Shown: positions 47,423-57,284 of the stretch, one piece after another | Layout: the number at the start of each line of letters is the position of its first letter | How positions within the stretch are numbered: position 1 is the first letter of the stretch | Assembly: GCA_947497945.1 (NCBI GenBank) | Contig: CANMIP010000027.1 | Location: 1-64,000, forward strand | Source: an uncultured Tropicimonas sp. | GTDB taxonomy: Bacteria > Pseudomonadota > Alphaproteobacteria > Rhodobacterales > Rhodobacteraceae | DNA length: 64,000 bases | Direction: 5' to 3' | The notes under the pieces: generated by a model | The model's input: only the letters and a program-made list of their open reading frames with translations | Told to the model about the DNA's origin: nothing | Database searches by the model: none | Translations under genes and position numbers: made by a program

Positions 47423-49270
47423 ATGCGCTATCGTGGAGAGGTGGATGGGCTGCGTGCCGTCGCCGTTGTTCCGGTCATTCTCTTTCATGCCGGATTTGGC
47501 GCGTTTTCGGGCGGGTTCATCGGGGTCGACGTGTTTTTCGTCATCAGCGGATACCTGATCACCACCATCATCGTTGACGATATCGAGCGCGGCCAGTTCA
47601 GCATCCGGCGCTTCTACGAGCGGCGCGCGCGGCGCATCCTTCCCGCGCTGTCGCTGGTTCTTCTCGCCTGCATTCCCTTCGCCTGGTGGCTGATGGACCC
47701 GTTCGAGATGAAGGAGTTCGGCCAGAGCATCGTCAGCACGGCGACCTTCTCGTCCAATGTCTATTTCTACCTGAAGACAGGCTATTTCGACACGGCCAGC
47801 GAGTTGAAACCGCTGCTTCATACCTGGAGCCTCGCGGTCGAGGAGCAGTTCTACATCGTCTTCCCGGTCCTGCTGGTCCTGATATGGCGGTTCGGAACCC
47901 GCGTGGTGGTCGGGACGGCAATTCTCGCCACGGTGGTCAGTTTCTGGCTGGCCGAGCGCGGCGTGCAGTCCGCGCCCTCCGCGACGTTCTTCCTGCCGCA
48001 TTCCCGCGCCTGGGAGCTTTCCATCGGGTCGCTGGTCGCGCTCTACCTGCGCCGCCCGGATCTCCGCGCCCCGCCTGCGATCCTGTCCCAGGGCCTGACC
48101 CTGGCGGGGCTGGCGATGATCCTGCTGCCGGTCGGCCTGTACAGCGCCGAAACGCCCTTCCCGGGCCTCTATGCGCTGCCGCCGGTGATCGGTACGTCGC
48201 TCATTATCCTGTTCGCGACACCGGGAACGCTCGTGCACCGGGTGCTCGCCAGCCGGTCCTTCATTGCCGTCGGGGTGTTGAGCTACTCGGCCTATCTCTG
48301 GCATCAGCCGATCTTCGCCTTTTCGCGGATCTACCGTCTCGACGAGCTGACACCGGCCATCGCGCTTGCCGGGATTGCCCTGACATTCCTCCTGGCGATG
48401 GCGACGAAGCGGTTTGTCGAAGACCCGGCGCGCTTCCGCCTTCTCAAGGGGAAGCAGAACGCGGTTCTTGCCAGCGCGGCGCTTGTCTCGGTCGCTTTCG
48501 TAGCCTTCGGGGCCTTTCTCCATGTTGAGAGGGGGCTGCCGGGGCGCTCCTCGCTCGGGTTGCAACTGGCACAGAATTACGGGCTCTCGCCGCGCTGTTC
48601 AGGGGCCGCGCTCGACGATGCGGCCTGCCAGCGCGGCGCCGATCCCGCGACCCTGCTCTGGGGCGACAGCATTGCCATGCATGTCGGGCGCGCGGTTGCG
48701 GAGGCGGGGGACGGGGTTGTCCAGGCCACGCTGTCGGCCTGCCCGCCGATCATCGGCTACACGAAGGCGCAACGGCGCGCGGCCATTTCCTGCGCGGAGT
48801 TCAACGAGACGGTGTTCACCGCGCTGTCCGACAAGACCTTTCCCTCGGTGCAGAGAGTGGTGATGGCCTCGACCTTCGGGATGCTGCGCGACGAAGACTC
48901 CGCCACGTTGCTGCGCGAGACGCTTGAGGCAACGCGGGACCTCGGCTACGAGGTGATCCTGCTCAGCCCGACACCGACGCATGGCGCTATCCTGAAATGC
49001 ATCAAGCAGCAGTCGCGCGGAAACGGGCAATTCGCCGCCTGCGATTTTCCGCAGGCAAGTGCGGCCAATCAGGACATTTTTGACGAGCTTTCGACAATCG
49101 CGCGCGACGCCGGCATCCGGTTTGTCGATTTGCGCGAGCTGATTTGCGCGGATGCGCAATGCACAGTGAAGGTCGGCGATACGATCCTGTACCGGGACAA
49201 TATCCATCTCGCGAACGGGGCCGATCAGAAGGTGGAGACGTTTCTTCGCTATGCCTTTGCGCAGCCATAG
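47423..49270 (+). CDS. OafA-type acyltransferase with C-terminal SGNH domain
   Basis: A 615-residue membrane enzyme. The N-terminal acyltransferase-3 domain has about ten hydrophobic helices and the motifs YRGEVDGLRAVAVVPVILFH, GFIGVDVFFVISGYLI and the conserved HTWSLAVEEQFY. The C-terminal 200 residues form a periplasmic SGNH hydrolase-like domain: LLWGDSIAMH near its start and DNIHLANGADQ at the end give the Ser and Asp-x-x-His. Such proteins O-acetylate lipopolysaccharide or other surface polysaccharides. The start at 47423 is chosen as the family N-terminus. It lies 266 bases after the carbonic-anhydrase-like gene and probably has its own promoter. Confidence 0.9.
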   Translation: MRYRGEVDGLRAVAVVPVILFHAGFGAFSGGFIGVDVFFVISGYLITTIIVDDIERGQFSIRRFYERRARRILPALSLVLLACIPFAWWLMDPFEMKEFGQSIVSTATFSSNVYFYLKTGYFDTASELKPLLHTWSLAVEEQFYIVFPVLLVLIWRFGTRVVVGTAILATVVSFWLAERGVQSAPSATFFLPHSRAWELSIGSLVALYLRRPDLRAPPAILSQGLTLAGLAMILLPVGLYSAETPFPGLYALPPVIGTSLIILFATPGTLVHRVLASRSFIAVGVLSYSAYLWHQPIFAFSRIYRLDELTPAIALAGIALTFLLAMATKRFVEDPARFRLLKGKQNAVLASAALVSVAFVAFGAFLHVERGLPGRSSLGLQLAQNYGLSPRCSGAALDDAACQRGADPATLLWGDSIAMHVGRAVAEAGDGVVQATLSACPPIIGYTKAQRRAAISCAEFNETVFTALSDKTFPSVQRVVMASTFGMLRDEDSATLLRETLEATRDLGYEVILLSPTPTHGAILKCIKQQSRGNGQFAACDFPQASAANQDIFDELSTIARDAGIRFVDLRELICADAQCTVKVGDTILYRDNIHLANGADQKVETFLRYAFAQP

Positions 49271-49391
49271 GGCAATTGCATGCGACGGTTCGAACCGAAA
49301 GGGCATTTCCGGCAGGTGACAGAGCGCCACCTTGATCGAAGGCGCATCGCTTGCAGGATGGCCGAAACTCTTACTCGGGCAAGGTAATCGC

Positions 49392-50441
49392 ATGGCTGAT
49401 TTCTCGGACCTCCTGCTGGAAGGCGTGCCGATACCGCTGGTCCTTGTCGGACCCGACCAGCGAATCCGGTCGATGAATTCCGGCGCGCTGGAAATCTTCG
49501 CCGGCTCTGGGGTCGGACGGCATTACGTGACCGTGATGCGACAGCCCGCGCTGATCGAATGTGTCGAACGGGCGATGCAACAGGGCAGCGAGGGGCGCAC
49601 GCGCTATATCGACAAGGGGCTCGACCGCGAGGCGAGCTACAGGGTCCGGGCGGTGGCGCTCGACGCGGAGGACGGCATGCATGTGTTGCTGTCCTTCGAG
49701 GATGTCACGGAGTTCGAAAAGGCCGGCGAGATGCGGCGGGATTTCGTCGCCAATGTCAGCCATGAGTTGAAGACGCCGCTGACGGCGCTGATCGGATTCA
49801 TCGAGACGCTGCGCGGGGCCGCGCGGGACGATGCCGTTGTGCGCGAGCGGTTCCTGGGGATCATGGAACGCGAGGCCGAGCGGATGAACAGGCTGGTTTC
49901 GGACCTACTCTCGCTCAGCCGGGTGGAGTCGGCCGAGCGGCAGCGGCCGACGGATCCGGTCGATGTCGACGATCTCGTGGCCGCGACCCTGTCGCCGCTG
50001 CAAGCGCTGGCAAAGACGGAATCGGTGACGCTGGAGGTCATGCGTCCCAAGGATGTGCCGGACCCGCTGGTCGTACCGGGCGACCGGGACCAGCTGCAGC
50101 AGGTGCTGACCAACCTCATCGAGAACGGCATCAAATACGGGCGCGAGGGCGGGACGGTCCGGATCATGCTCGACTATTCGCCGCGCGAGCTCGCCTTCCG
50201 GGGGCCTGGCGTCCGGATCCAGGTCGTCGATGATGGCGAGGGGTTCGATCCGATCCATATCCCGCGCCTGACGGAGCGGTTCTACCGAGTCGACAATCAC
50301 CGCTCGCGCGCCGTGGGCGGAACCGGTCTCGGCCTCGCGATCGCCAAGCATATCATCAACCGCCACCGCGGCCGGTTTCGAATCGAGACCGAGCCGGGCA
50401 AGGGGGCGCGCTTCTCGATTCTCCTCCCGGCCCTGACCTGA
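49392..50441 (+). CDS. phoR: Phosphate regulon sensor kinase PhoR, without membrane segments
   Basis: A 349-residue histidine kinase. An N-terminal PAS domain (about 8-105; GVPIPLVLVGPDQRIRSMNS) is followed by FVANVSHELKTPLTALIGF with His124 and an ATPase domain (N box NLIENGIKYG, then DDGEGFD and GTGLGLAIAKH). No hydrophobic N-terminal helix is present, unlike E. coli PhoR, so the kinase would be cytosolic and depend on PhoU/Pst for input. The start at 49392 has AAGG ahead. It lies just upstream of pstS and is separated from it by the Pho box. Confidence 0.93.
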   Translation: MADFSDLLLEGVPIPLVLVGPDQRIRSMNSGALEIFAGSGVGRHYVTVMRQPALIECVERAMQQGSEGRTRYIDKGLDREASYRVRAVALDAEDGMHVLLSFEDVTEFEKAGEMRRDFVANVSHELKTPLTALIGFIETLRGAARDDAVVRERFLGIMEREAERMNRLVSDLLSLSRVESAERQRPTDPVDVDDLVAATLSPLQALAKTESVTLEVMRPKDVPDPLVVPGDRDQLQQVLTNLIENGIKYGREGGTVRIMLDYSPRELAFRGPGVRIQVVDDGEGFDPIHIPRLTERFYRVDNHRSRAVGGTGLGLAIAKHIINRHRGRFRIETEPGKGARFSILLPALT

Positions 50442-50555
50442 TCCGGGCCGGGCTTCGGGCAAGTTGTCCCCTGGGTACAGGTTCTGGAGCGTTGGCGGTC
50501 ACTCTCGGTGCTGCCGGTGGGGCAATCGGCAATTCTTTGTCACGAAAACCGGCCA

Positions 50556-50584
50556 CTGTCATCGTCCTGTTACATGCCTGTCAC
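50556..50584 (+). promoter_or_regulatory. Pho box upstream of pstS
   Basis: Three 7-base direct repeats, CTGTCAT (50556-50562), CTGTTAC (50567-50573) and CTGTCAC (50578-50584), are spaced by exactly 4 bases. This 11-base periodicity matches the PhoB binding site consensus. It lies 85 bases before the pstS start, so PhoB probably activates the pst-pho operon from here under phosphate limitation. Confidence 0.9.
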
Positions 50585-50668
50585 AAAAAGCCAACGCGTC
50601 GCCGCTAAACGCCAACCGAGGCCGTCGGGGAGCGACGGTCCGTTAACACTCTGCCATGGAGAACACCT

Positions 50669-51709
50669 ATGTCTCTCGTGAAGCTGACCGCCTCCGCCCT
50701 GGCGATCGCTGCCGTTTCGGCAACCGCTGCCTCTGCCCGTGACAACGTCCAGGTCGCCGGTTCCTCGACTGTTCTGCCCTATGCCTCCATCGTTGCCGAG
50801 GCGTTCGGCGAGAACTTCGATTTCCCGACCCCGGTCGTCGAGTCCGGCGGTTCCTCTGCCGGCCTGAAGCGCTTCTGCGAAGGCGTCGGTGAAAACACCA
50901 TCGACATCGCCAATGCCTCGCGCGCCATCAAGGACTCTGAGATCAAGGCCTGTGCCGAAGCCGGCGTGACCGACATCATCGAGGTTCGCATCGGCTATGA
51001 CGGCATCGTCTTCGCCTCGCAGACCGATGGCCCGGCCTTCACCGCCCTGGAAGCCGCCGACATCTTCAACGCCCTGTCCGACAAGGTTCTCGTCGACGGC
51101 GCGCTGGTCGACAACCCGCACCAGCAATGGGCCGATTTCAACGCCGAGCTGCCGGCCGTCGACATCATCGCCTTCCCTCCGGGCACCAAGCACGGCACCC
51201 GTGAAGTCTTCGAAGACAAGGTCGTGCTCGCCGGCTGTGAAGAGACCGGTGCTTTCGAAGCCTTCAAGGCTGCCAATGGCGGCGACAAGAAGGCCGCCGA
51301 GAAGGCCTGTATCGCCCTGCGCACCGACGGCAAGTCGGTCGATGTCGACGGTGACTACACCGAGACCCTGGCCCGTATCGACGCCAACCCGAACGGTGTC
51401 GGCATCTTCGGCCTGGCCTTCTACGAGAACAACACCGACAAGCTGAAGGTCGCCACCATGGGCGGCGTCGTTCCGTCGACCGAGTCCATCGCCACCGGCG
51501 AGTACCCGGTCTCCCGTCCGCTGTTCTTCTACGTCAAGAAGGCCCATATCGGCGTCATCCCCGGCCTGAAGGAATACGCCTCCTTCTTCGTCGCTGACGA
51601 GATCGCCGGTGGCGACGGCCCGCTGGCCGCCTACGGCCTTGTTGCCGACCCCGAACTGGCCGCCACCCAGGCTGCCGTCGAGGCCGAAGACGTCATGGGC
51701 GGCATGTAA
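50669..51709 (+). CDS. pstS: Phosphate ABC transporter substrate-binding protein
   Basis: A 346-residue periplasmic phosphate-binding protein. A signal peptide (MSLVKLTASALAIAAVSATAASA) is followed directly by VQVAGSSTVLPYASIVAEAF and the phosphate-contacting SGGSSAGLKRFCEG. DIANASRAI and GTKHGTREVFED are also conserved. It hands phosphate to PstCA. GGAG sits eight bases before the ATG. It is first of the operon after the Pho box, and an 11-bp stem-loop separates it from pstC. Confidence 0.95.
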   Translation: MSLVKLTASALAIAAVSATAASARDNVQVAGSSTVLPYASIVAEAFGENFDFPTPVVESGGSSAGLKRFCEGVGENTIDIANASRAIKDSEIKACAEAGVTDIIEVRIGYDGIVFASQTDGPAFTALEAADIFNALSDKVLVDGALVDNPHQQWADFNAELPAVDIIAFPPGTKHGTREVFEDKVVLAGCEETGAFEAFKAANGGDKKAAEKACIALRTDGKSVDVDGDYTETLARIDANPNGVGIFGLAFYENNTDKLKVATMGGVVPSTESIATGEYPVSRPLFFYVKKAHIGVIPGLKEYASFFVADEIAGGDGPLAAYGLVADPELAATQAAVEAEDVMGGM

Positions 51710-51732
51710 CTGCCCCCGGGCTCACGCCCTTC

Positions 51733-51758
51733 GGGAGGGTGGCGCAGGCCACCCTCCC
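51733..51758 (+). terminator. Stable stem-loop between pstS and pstC
   Basis: A perfect 11-bp stem, GGGAGGGTGGC (51733-51743) with GCCACCCTCCC (51748-51758), closes a GCAG loop 23 bases after pstS. There is no T tract. It probably protects the pstS message and reduces read-through, giving more PstS than membrane subunits. Confidence 0.65.
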
Positions 51759-51883
51759 ACCCAGGATACCTTCCTCCCCTGGTGCCCCGCTCAGACATGC
51801 CGGAAAGGCTGCCGGCGGGCGCCGTCGTTCAAGGGCCGCGCTTGCACCCCCGGGACGAAAAACGCGAATGAATGAGGTTGCCG

Positions 51884-53365
51884 ATGCCGGTGCTCTGGAT
51901 CGTCCTTGCAGTCTTCGGACTCGGACTGATCGGTTATTTCGCCGGGCGCATGCGTGCGCTTGGCTCAGCTGGAGGCGATGCGCGTCGGCTTCACTCCCTT
52001 CCGAACTATTATGGCTGGCACGCGTTCATGTTGACGGTTGTGCCGGCCTTGCTCGTTCTGGCGGCATGGTTGCTCGTCGCACCGTCCATGATCGACACCA
52101 GGATCGGTGACTCGCTGCCCGAGAGCGCCATCGCGGAAGGCGGCAGCCGCAGCCTCGTGATGGCGGAAGTGCGCCGCGCGGCCGTTGCGCTCGACATGGC
52201 GATCGAACAGGGCAGGATGGACAGCGAAACGGCTGCGAACCTGCGCTCGGACATGGCCGATGTAACGGCGCGGCTCAAGGAAACCGGCGCGATCATCACC
52301 TCGACGATCACCCAGCCCGTGCTGCGCGCGGCGCAGGAATTCCGGGTGCTGTCCGGAATTTCGAATTTCTGGATGACGGTGGTGGTCGGCCTGCTCGCGA
52401 TCGCGGGGTTCGCGCTGGCGCTCCTGCAGACACACAAGGATTTCCGGGCCCGCAACACGGTGGAGGCCGGGATCAAGACGATCCTCATCCTGGCATCGAC
52501 CATCGCCATCCTGACCACGGTCGGCATCGTGCTGTCGATGTTCTTCGAGACCGGCAATTTCTTCGAGAAATACGCCTGGACGGAGTTCTTCTTCGGCACC
52601 AAATGGGCGCCGGATTTCCGGGGCGACTCGGAGCTGGGCATGCTGCCGCTGCTCTGGGGCACGCTTTATATCTCCTTCGTGGCGCTCGCCGTTGCGGTGC
52701 CGGTCGGGCTGTTCGCGGCGATCTACCTGTCGGAATATGCCGGGCCGAAGCTGCGCGCGGTGGCCAAGCCGATGATCGAGATCCTCGCCGGCATCCCGAC
52801 CATCGTCTACGGCCTCTTCGCGCTGATCACGGTCGGCCCGATTGTCCGGGACTGGATCGCCCAGCCGCTGGGCCTGGGCAATTCGACCAACTCGGTGATG
52901 ACCGCGGGCCTCGTCATGGGCATCATGCTGATCCCCTTCGTCTCCTCGCTCTCCGATGACATCATCAACGCGGTGCCGCAGGCGATGCGGGACGGTTCCT
53001 TCGGCCTTGGCGCCACCCATTCGGAGACGATCAAGCAGGTCGTGCTACCGGCGGCGCTGCCGGGCATTGTCGGCGCCGTGCTGCTGGCCGCGTCGCGCGC
53101 CATCGGCGAAACCATGATTGTCGTCATGGGGGCAGGGGCCGCGGCCGCCCAGTTCCAGGAAGGGCTGGGCGCGGTGATCAACCCGTTCGAGGCCATGACC
53201 ACGGTGACGGTGAAGATCGTCTCGCAGCTGACCGGGGATACCGATTTCGCCAGCCCCGAGACGCTTGTCGCCTTCGCGCTCGGCCTGACCCTCTTCGTCA
53301 TCACGCTGGGCCTCAATGTTCTGGCCCTCTATATCGTGCGCAAGTACCGGGAGCAGTACGAATGA
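51884..53365 (+). CDS. pstC: Phosphate ABC transporter permease PstC
   Basis: A 493-residue inner-membrane permease, longer than the E. coli protein (about 320) because of an N-terminal extension with two hydrophobic segments and a helical periplasmic loop. The core permease has LLPLLWGTLYISFVALAVAVP and the coupling region SHGLGATH-like FGLGATHSETIKQVVLPAALPG. The start at 51884 is preferred because GAGG lies six bases ahead; an ATG at 51872 is possible. It overlaps pstA in an ATGA junction. Confidence 0.94.
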   Translation: MPVLWIVLAVFGLGLIGYFAGRMRALGSAGGDARRLHSLPNYYGWHAFMLTVVPALLVLAAWLLVAPSMIDTRIGDSLPESAIAEGGSRSLVMAEVRRAAVALDMAIEQGRMDSETAANLRSDMADVTARLKETGAIITSTITQPVLRAAQEFRVLSGISNFWMTVVVGLLAIAGFALALLQTHKDFRARNTVEAGIKTILILASTIAILTTVGIVLSMFFETGNFFEKYAWTEFFFGTKWAPDFRGDSELGMLPLLWGTLYISFVALAVAVPVGLFAAIYLSEYAGPKLRAVAKPMIEILAGIPTIVYGLFALITVGPIVRDWIAQPLGLGNSTNSVMTAGLVMGIMLIPFVSSLSDDIINAVPQAMRDGSFGLGATHSETIKQVVLPAALPGIVGAVLLAASRAIGETMIVVMGAGAAAAQFQEGLGAVINPFEAMTTVTVKIVSQLTGDTDFASPETLVAFALGLTLFVITLGLNVLALYIVRKYREQYE

Positions 53366-54729
53366 CCGACGCAACGGCAAACACGCCCGCCGCTCCGAAA
53401 GAGGGCAAACATGCGGGCTCGCTCTTCGATGCGGATGCCCGCACGCAGAAGCGCAATGCCTCCGAGGCGCGGTTCCGGGCGCTTGGGCTTGGCGCCATCG
53501 GGATCGGCGTCGCCGCGCTGATCGTGCTGCTGGTCTCGATCCTGTCCCAGGGCCTGCCGGCCTTCCAGCAGACCTTCATCACGCTGGATGTCTATCTGGA
53601 CGAGGCCAAGCTGGACAAGAATGGCGAGCGCGACATCGAGAAGATCAAGAAGGTCTCGACCTTCGGCTACGCGCCGCTGATCAAGAACGCCATGACCTCC
53701 CGCAATGAGGAACTGGGCATCGACATGGCGGCCCTGGGCGTATCCGACAAGGAAATGTCGGCGATGGTTTCCAAGGAAGCCGCCGCGCAGCTGCGCCGCT
53801 TCGTCATCGCCAACCCGGACCGGATCGGCGACACGGTGGAGTTCGAGTTTCTCGCCTCCGGCCGGATCGACGGCTATTACAAGGGCCGCGTGACCCTGGA
53901 GAGCGCCGAGCGTGACAGCAATGTCTCCCCCGGCCAGCTCCAATATGCCGACGCGCTGAAAGAGGGCGGGGCGCTGAGCACCCATTTCAACTGGGGCTTC
54001 CTGACCATGGCGGATGCCTCCGAGAACCGCCCCGAGGCCGCCGGGATCGGCGTGGCGATGATCGGCTCGCTCTACATGATGCTGGTCGTGCTCTTCCTCG
54101 CGCTGCCAATCGGTGTCGCCGCTTCGATCTACCTGGAGGAATTCGCGCCGAAGAACTGGTTCACCGACATGATCGAGGTGAATATCTCCAACCTCGCGGC
54201 CGTGCCCTCCATCGTCTTCGGCATCCTGGGCCTGGCGATCTTCATCAACTATGCCGGCCTGCCGCAGTCGGCGCCCATCGTCGGCGGCCTCGTGCTGACG
54301 CTGATGACGCTGCCGACCATCATCATCTCGACCCGCGCCTCGCTGAAATCGGTGCCGCCGAGCATCCGCGATGCGGCCCTCGGGGTAGGGGCCTCGAAGA
54401 TGCAATCCGTGTTCCACCATGTGCTGCCGCTGGCCATGCCCGGCATCCTCACCGGCACCATCATCGGCCTGGCGCAGGCGCTTGGGGAAACCGCTCCGCT
54501 GATGCTGATCGGCATGGTGGCCTTCGTGCGCGAATTCCCCTCGGCGCCGCCGGAAGGCTTCTTCGACCCGGCCTCGGCCTTGCCGGTGCAGGTTTATAAC
54601 TGGACCACCCGTGCCGACCCGGCCTTTGTGGAGCGCGCTTCCGGGGCTATCATTGTCCTGCTGTGCTTCCTGCTCTGCATGAACTTTCTCGCCATCATCC
54701 TCCGTCGCCGCTTCGAGCGCCGCTGGTAA
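53362..54729 (+). CDS. pstA: Phosphate ABC transporter permease PstA
   Basis: A 455-residue permease with an unusually long N-terminal part: a hydrophobic segment at about residues 45-70 followed by a soluble loop of about 150 residues before the permease core. The core shows GSLYMMLVVLFLALPIGVAA, VFGILGLAIF and the coupling motif LGVGASKMQSVFHHVLPLA. Extended PstC/PstA pairs are typical of alphaproteobacteria. It is coupled to pstC and lies 20 bases before pstB. Confidence 0.94.
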   Translation: MTDATANTPAAPKEGKHAGSLFDADARTQKRNASEARFRALGLGAIGIGVAALIVLLVSILSQGLPAFQQTFITLDVYLDEAKLDKNGERDIEKIKKVSTFGYAPLIKNAMTSRNEELGIDMAALGVSDKEMSAMVSKEAAAQLRRFVIANPDRIGDTVEFEFLASGRIDGYYKGRVTLESAERDSNVSPGQLQYADALKEGGALSTHFNWGFLTMADASENRPEAAGIGVAMIGSLYMMLVVLFLALPIGVAASIYLEEFAPKNWFTDMIEVNISNLAAVPSIVFGILGLAIFINYAGLPQSAPIVGGLVLTLMTLPTIIISTRASLKSVPPSIRDAALGVGASKMQSVFHHVLPLAMPGILTGTIIGLAQALGETAPLMLIGMVAFVREFPSAPPEGFFDPASALPVQVYNWTTRADPAFVERASGAIIVLLCFLLCMNFLAIILRRRFERRW

Positions 54730-54749
54730 CCCTCTGGAGGACCTGAAAA

Positions 54750-55547
54750 ATGAACGATTTGCGACCAGTGGAGCGCACCGTGGACACCAAGGAAATCAAG
54801 TTCGACTGCAGCGACGTGCAGGTGCATTACGGCGCGACCCACGCCATCAAGGACGTGGCGGTCAAGCTCGAGGACAAGACCGTGACGGCTTTCATCGGCC
54901 CCTCTGGCTGCGGCAAGTCCACCTTCCTGCGCTGTCTCAACCGGATGAACGACACGATCGATATCTGCCGTGTTCAGGGCAAGCTGCTGCTCGATGGCGA
55001 AGATATCTATGACAAGCGGGTGGACCCGGTCCAGCTGCGCGCCAAGGTGGGGATGGTGTTCCAGAAGCCGAACCCCTTCCCGAAGTCGATCTATGACAAC
55101 ATCGCCTATGGGCCGCGCATCCATGGGCTGGCTAGGAACAAGGCCGAGCTGGACGAGATCGTCGAGAAATCCCTGCGGCGCGGTGCGATCTGGGACGAGG
55201 TCAAGGACCGGCTCGACGCGCCGGGCACCGGCCTCTCGGGCGGCCAGCAGCAGCGCCTGTGCATCGCCCGCGCCATCGCCACCGAGCCGGAAGTGCTGCT
55301 GATGGACGAGCCCTGCTCGGCGCTCGACCCGATTGCGACCGCACAGGTCGAGGAACTGATCGACGAGCTGCGCGAGAACTACTCGGTGGTCATCGTGACC
55401 CACTCGATGCAGCAGGCCGCGCGGGTCAGCCAGAAGACGGCCTTCTTCCACCTCGGCAACTTGGTGGAATTCGGCGAGACCGGGCAGATCTTCACCAATC
55501 CGAAAGATCCGCGTACGGAGAGCTATATCACTGGCCGGATCGGCTAA
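54750..55547 (+). CDS. pstB: Phosphate ABC transporter ATP-binding protein
   Basis: A 265-residue ATPase. Walker A is [20 protein letters not shown], the signature [18 protein letters not shown] and Walker [14 protein letters not shown]; the H-loop is [14 protein letters not shown]. It powers phosphate import through PstCA and, with PhoU, transmits phosphate status to PhoR. CTGGAGGA is well placed before the ATG. phoU follows after 17 bases. Confidence 0.97.
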   Translation: MNDLRPVERTVDTKEIKFDCSDVQVHYGATHAIKDVAVKLEDKTVTAFIGPSGCGKSTFLRCLNRMNDTIDICRVQGKLLLDGEDIYDKRVDPVQLRAKVGMVFQKPNPFPKSIYDNIAYGPRIHGLARNKAELDEIVEKSLRRGAIWDEVKDRLDAPGTGLSGGQQQRLCIARAIATEPEVLLMDEPCSALDPIATAQVEELIDELRENYSVVIVTHSMQQAARVSQKTAFFHLGNLVEFGETGQIFTNPKDPRTESYITGRIG

Positions 55548-55564
55548 GGGAGAGAACAGACGCA

Positions 55565-56290
55565 ATGGTTATGGACAAGACCGAACGGCATATCGCACGT
55601 GCCTATGACCGCGACCTGGAAGCGATCCAGGCGCATATCATGAAGATGGGCGGGCTCGTCGAGGCCGCTATCCTGGATGCCGCCGAGGCGCTGTCCTCCC
55701 GGGACGAGGAACTGGCCGAGAAGGTCCGCAACTCCGACCGCGCCATCGACGAGCTGGAAACGCTGATCCAGAACGAGGCGGCGCTGACGATTGCCGAGCG
55801 CCAGCCGATGGCGTTCGACCTGCGCACCATTCTCGCGGTGATGAAGATCGCCTCGAACCTGGAGCGCATCGGCGACTACGCCAAGAACATGGCCAAGCGG
55901 ACCGGTGTCCTCGTGCAGATGAAGCCGATCGAGGAAAACTCGTCTTCGATCCGCCGGATGGCGAAGATGGTCGAGGTCATGCTCAAGGATGCGCTGGACG
56001 CCTTCGTGCAGCGCGACCCGGAGCTGGCCGAGGATGTGCGCCAGCGCGACCTCGAAGTGGACCAGATGTACAACTCGCTGTTCCGCAACTACCTGACCTA
56101 CATGATGGAAGATCCGCGCAACATCACGGCCTGCATGCACCTGCATTTCATCGCCAAGAATATCGAGCGGATGGGCGACCATGTGACGGCGGTCGCCGAG
56201 CAGGTGATCTATCTCGCCACGGGCGAGTTGCCCGAAGACACCCGTCCCAAAGGGGACCGGACCTCGGTCCATCTGGGCGAGGGCACCTGA
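55565..56290 (+). CDS. phoU: Phosphate signalling protein PhoU
   Basis: A 241-residue helical protein made of two three-helix repeats. Each repeat carries a metal-binding motif of the type E/D-x-x-x-D: NLERIGDYAKNMAKR near residue 100 and NIERMGDHVTAVAEQ near residue 200. It links PstB to PhoR and represses the Pho response when phosphate is plentiful. GGGAGAG precedes the ATG. Its stop overlaps the start of phoB by one base. Confidence 0.96.
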   Translation: MVMDKTERHIARAYDRDLEAIQAHIMKMGGLVEAAILDAAEALSSRDEELAEKVRNSDRAIDELETLIQNEAALTIAERQPMAFDLRTILAVMKIASNLERIGDYAKNMAKRTGVLVQMKPIEENSSSIRRMAKMVEVMLKDALDAFVQRDPELAEDVRQRDLEVDQMYNSLFRNYLTYMMEDPRNITACMHLHFIAKNIERMGDHVTAVAEQVIYLATGELPEDTRPKGDRTSVHLGEGT

Positions 56291-56982
56291 TGTCGCCGAC
56301 GGAGCAACCAAGGGTGCTTGTTGTCGAGGACGAGCCTGCGCAGCGGGAAGTCCTCGCCTACAATCTCGAAGCCGAGGGGTTCCATGTCGAGAAGGCCGAG
56401 AACGGCGAGGAGGCGCTCCTGCTGGTCGATGAAGAGGCGCCCGACGTGATTGTGCTGGACTGGATGCTGCCCAATGTCTCGGGCATCGAGATCTGCCGCC
56501 AGCTCAAGACCCGCTCGGAGACCCGCAACGTGCCGATCATCATGCTGAGCGCCCGCTCCGAAGAGATCGACCGGGTGCGCGGGCTGGAGACCGGTGCCGA
56601 CGACTATGTCGTCAAACCCTATTCCGTTGCCGAGCTGATGGCCCGTATCCGCGCGCAGCTCCGGCGGACACGCCCCTCCAGCGTCGGCGAGAAACTGACC
56701 TTCGAGAACATCGTGCTCGATGCCGAGACCCACAAGGTTTTCCGCGACGAGAAGCTCCTGAAACTCGGTCCGACCGAGTTCCGGCTGCTGACCACCTTCA
56801 TGGAGAAGCCGGGCCGGGTCTGGAGCCGGGAACAGCTGCTGGACCGGGTCTGGGGCCGCGACATCTATGTCGACACCCGGACAGTGGATGTGCATATCGG
56901 CCGGTTGCGCAAGGCGCTCTGCCAGCATGGCGGCAACGATCCGGTGCGCACGGTGCGCGGTGCGGGCTACGCGCTCGGCTGA
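56290..56982 (+). CDS. phoB: Phosphate regulon response regulator PhoB
   Basis: A 230-residue OmpR-type regulator. The receiver domain has phosphoacceptor Asp57 (VIVLDWMLPN) and the C-terminal winged helix contains LGPTEFRLLTTFMEKPGRVWSREQLL and TVDVHIGRLRKAL. It binds Pho boxes such as the one at 50556. Translational coupling to phoU and the downstream terminator make it the last gene of the operon. Confidence 0.97.
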   Translation: MSPTEQPRVLVVEDEPAQREVLAYNLEAEGFHVEKAENGEEALLLVDEEAPDVIVLDWMLPNVSGIEICRQLKTRSETRNVPIIMLSARSEEIDRVRGLETGADDYVVKPYSVAELMARIRAQLRRTRPSSVGEKLTFENIVLDAETHKVFRDEKLLKLGPTEFRLLTTFMEKPGRVWSREQLLDRVWGRDIYVDTRTVDVHIGRLRKALCQHGGNDPVRTVRGAGYALG

Positions 56983-57029
56983 GAGGGTGTTTCGCGGGCC
57001 GGGGCCGAACAGGCGGCTCGAACAGGGCA

Positions 57030-57055
57030 GGGCGCTTCGGCGCCCGCTTTCGTTT
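57030..57055 (+). terminator. UUCG-tetraloop terminator after phoB
   Basis: GGGCGC (57030-57035) pairs with GCGCCC (57040-57045) around a TTCG tetraloop, followed by a T-rich stretch (GCTTTCGTTT). It closes the pst-pho transcript about 50 bases after phoB. Confidence 0.75.
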
Positions 57056-57284
57056 CAGCGCTCCGCTTGACTTGCGTCATGGAGATTTAGGGCCAGCTGT
57101 GTGATGATCTGCGGCGTTGCAGGTCCGGAAATGCTCGTCGGACTTCGCCCGGGATTCGGTCCGTTTCGACGATTTCATGGGAGCCCAGGCAGCGGCGATG
57201 TCCATTTCAGGAAGCTCCGGCAGAGGTGAGCGGCACGCCTTTCTCGCGTCAGTGCGTGTTCGCGCAATGGGGAGGATGTGGCGC

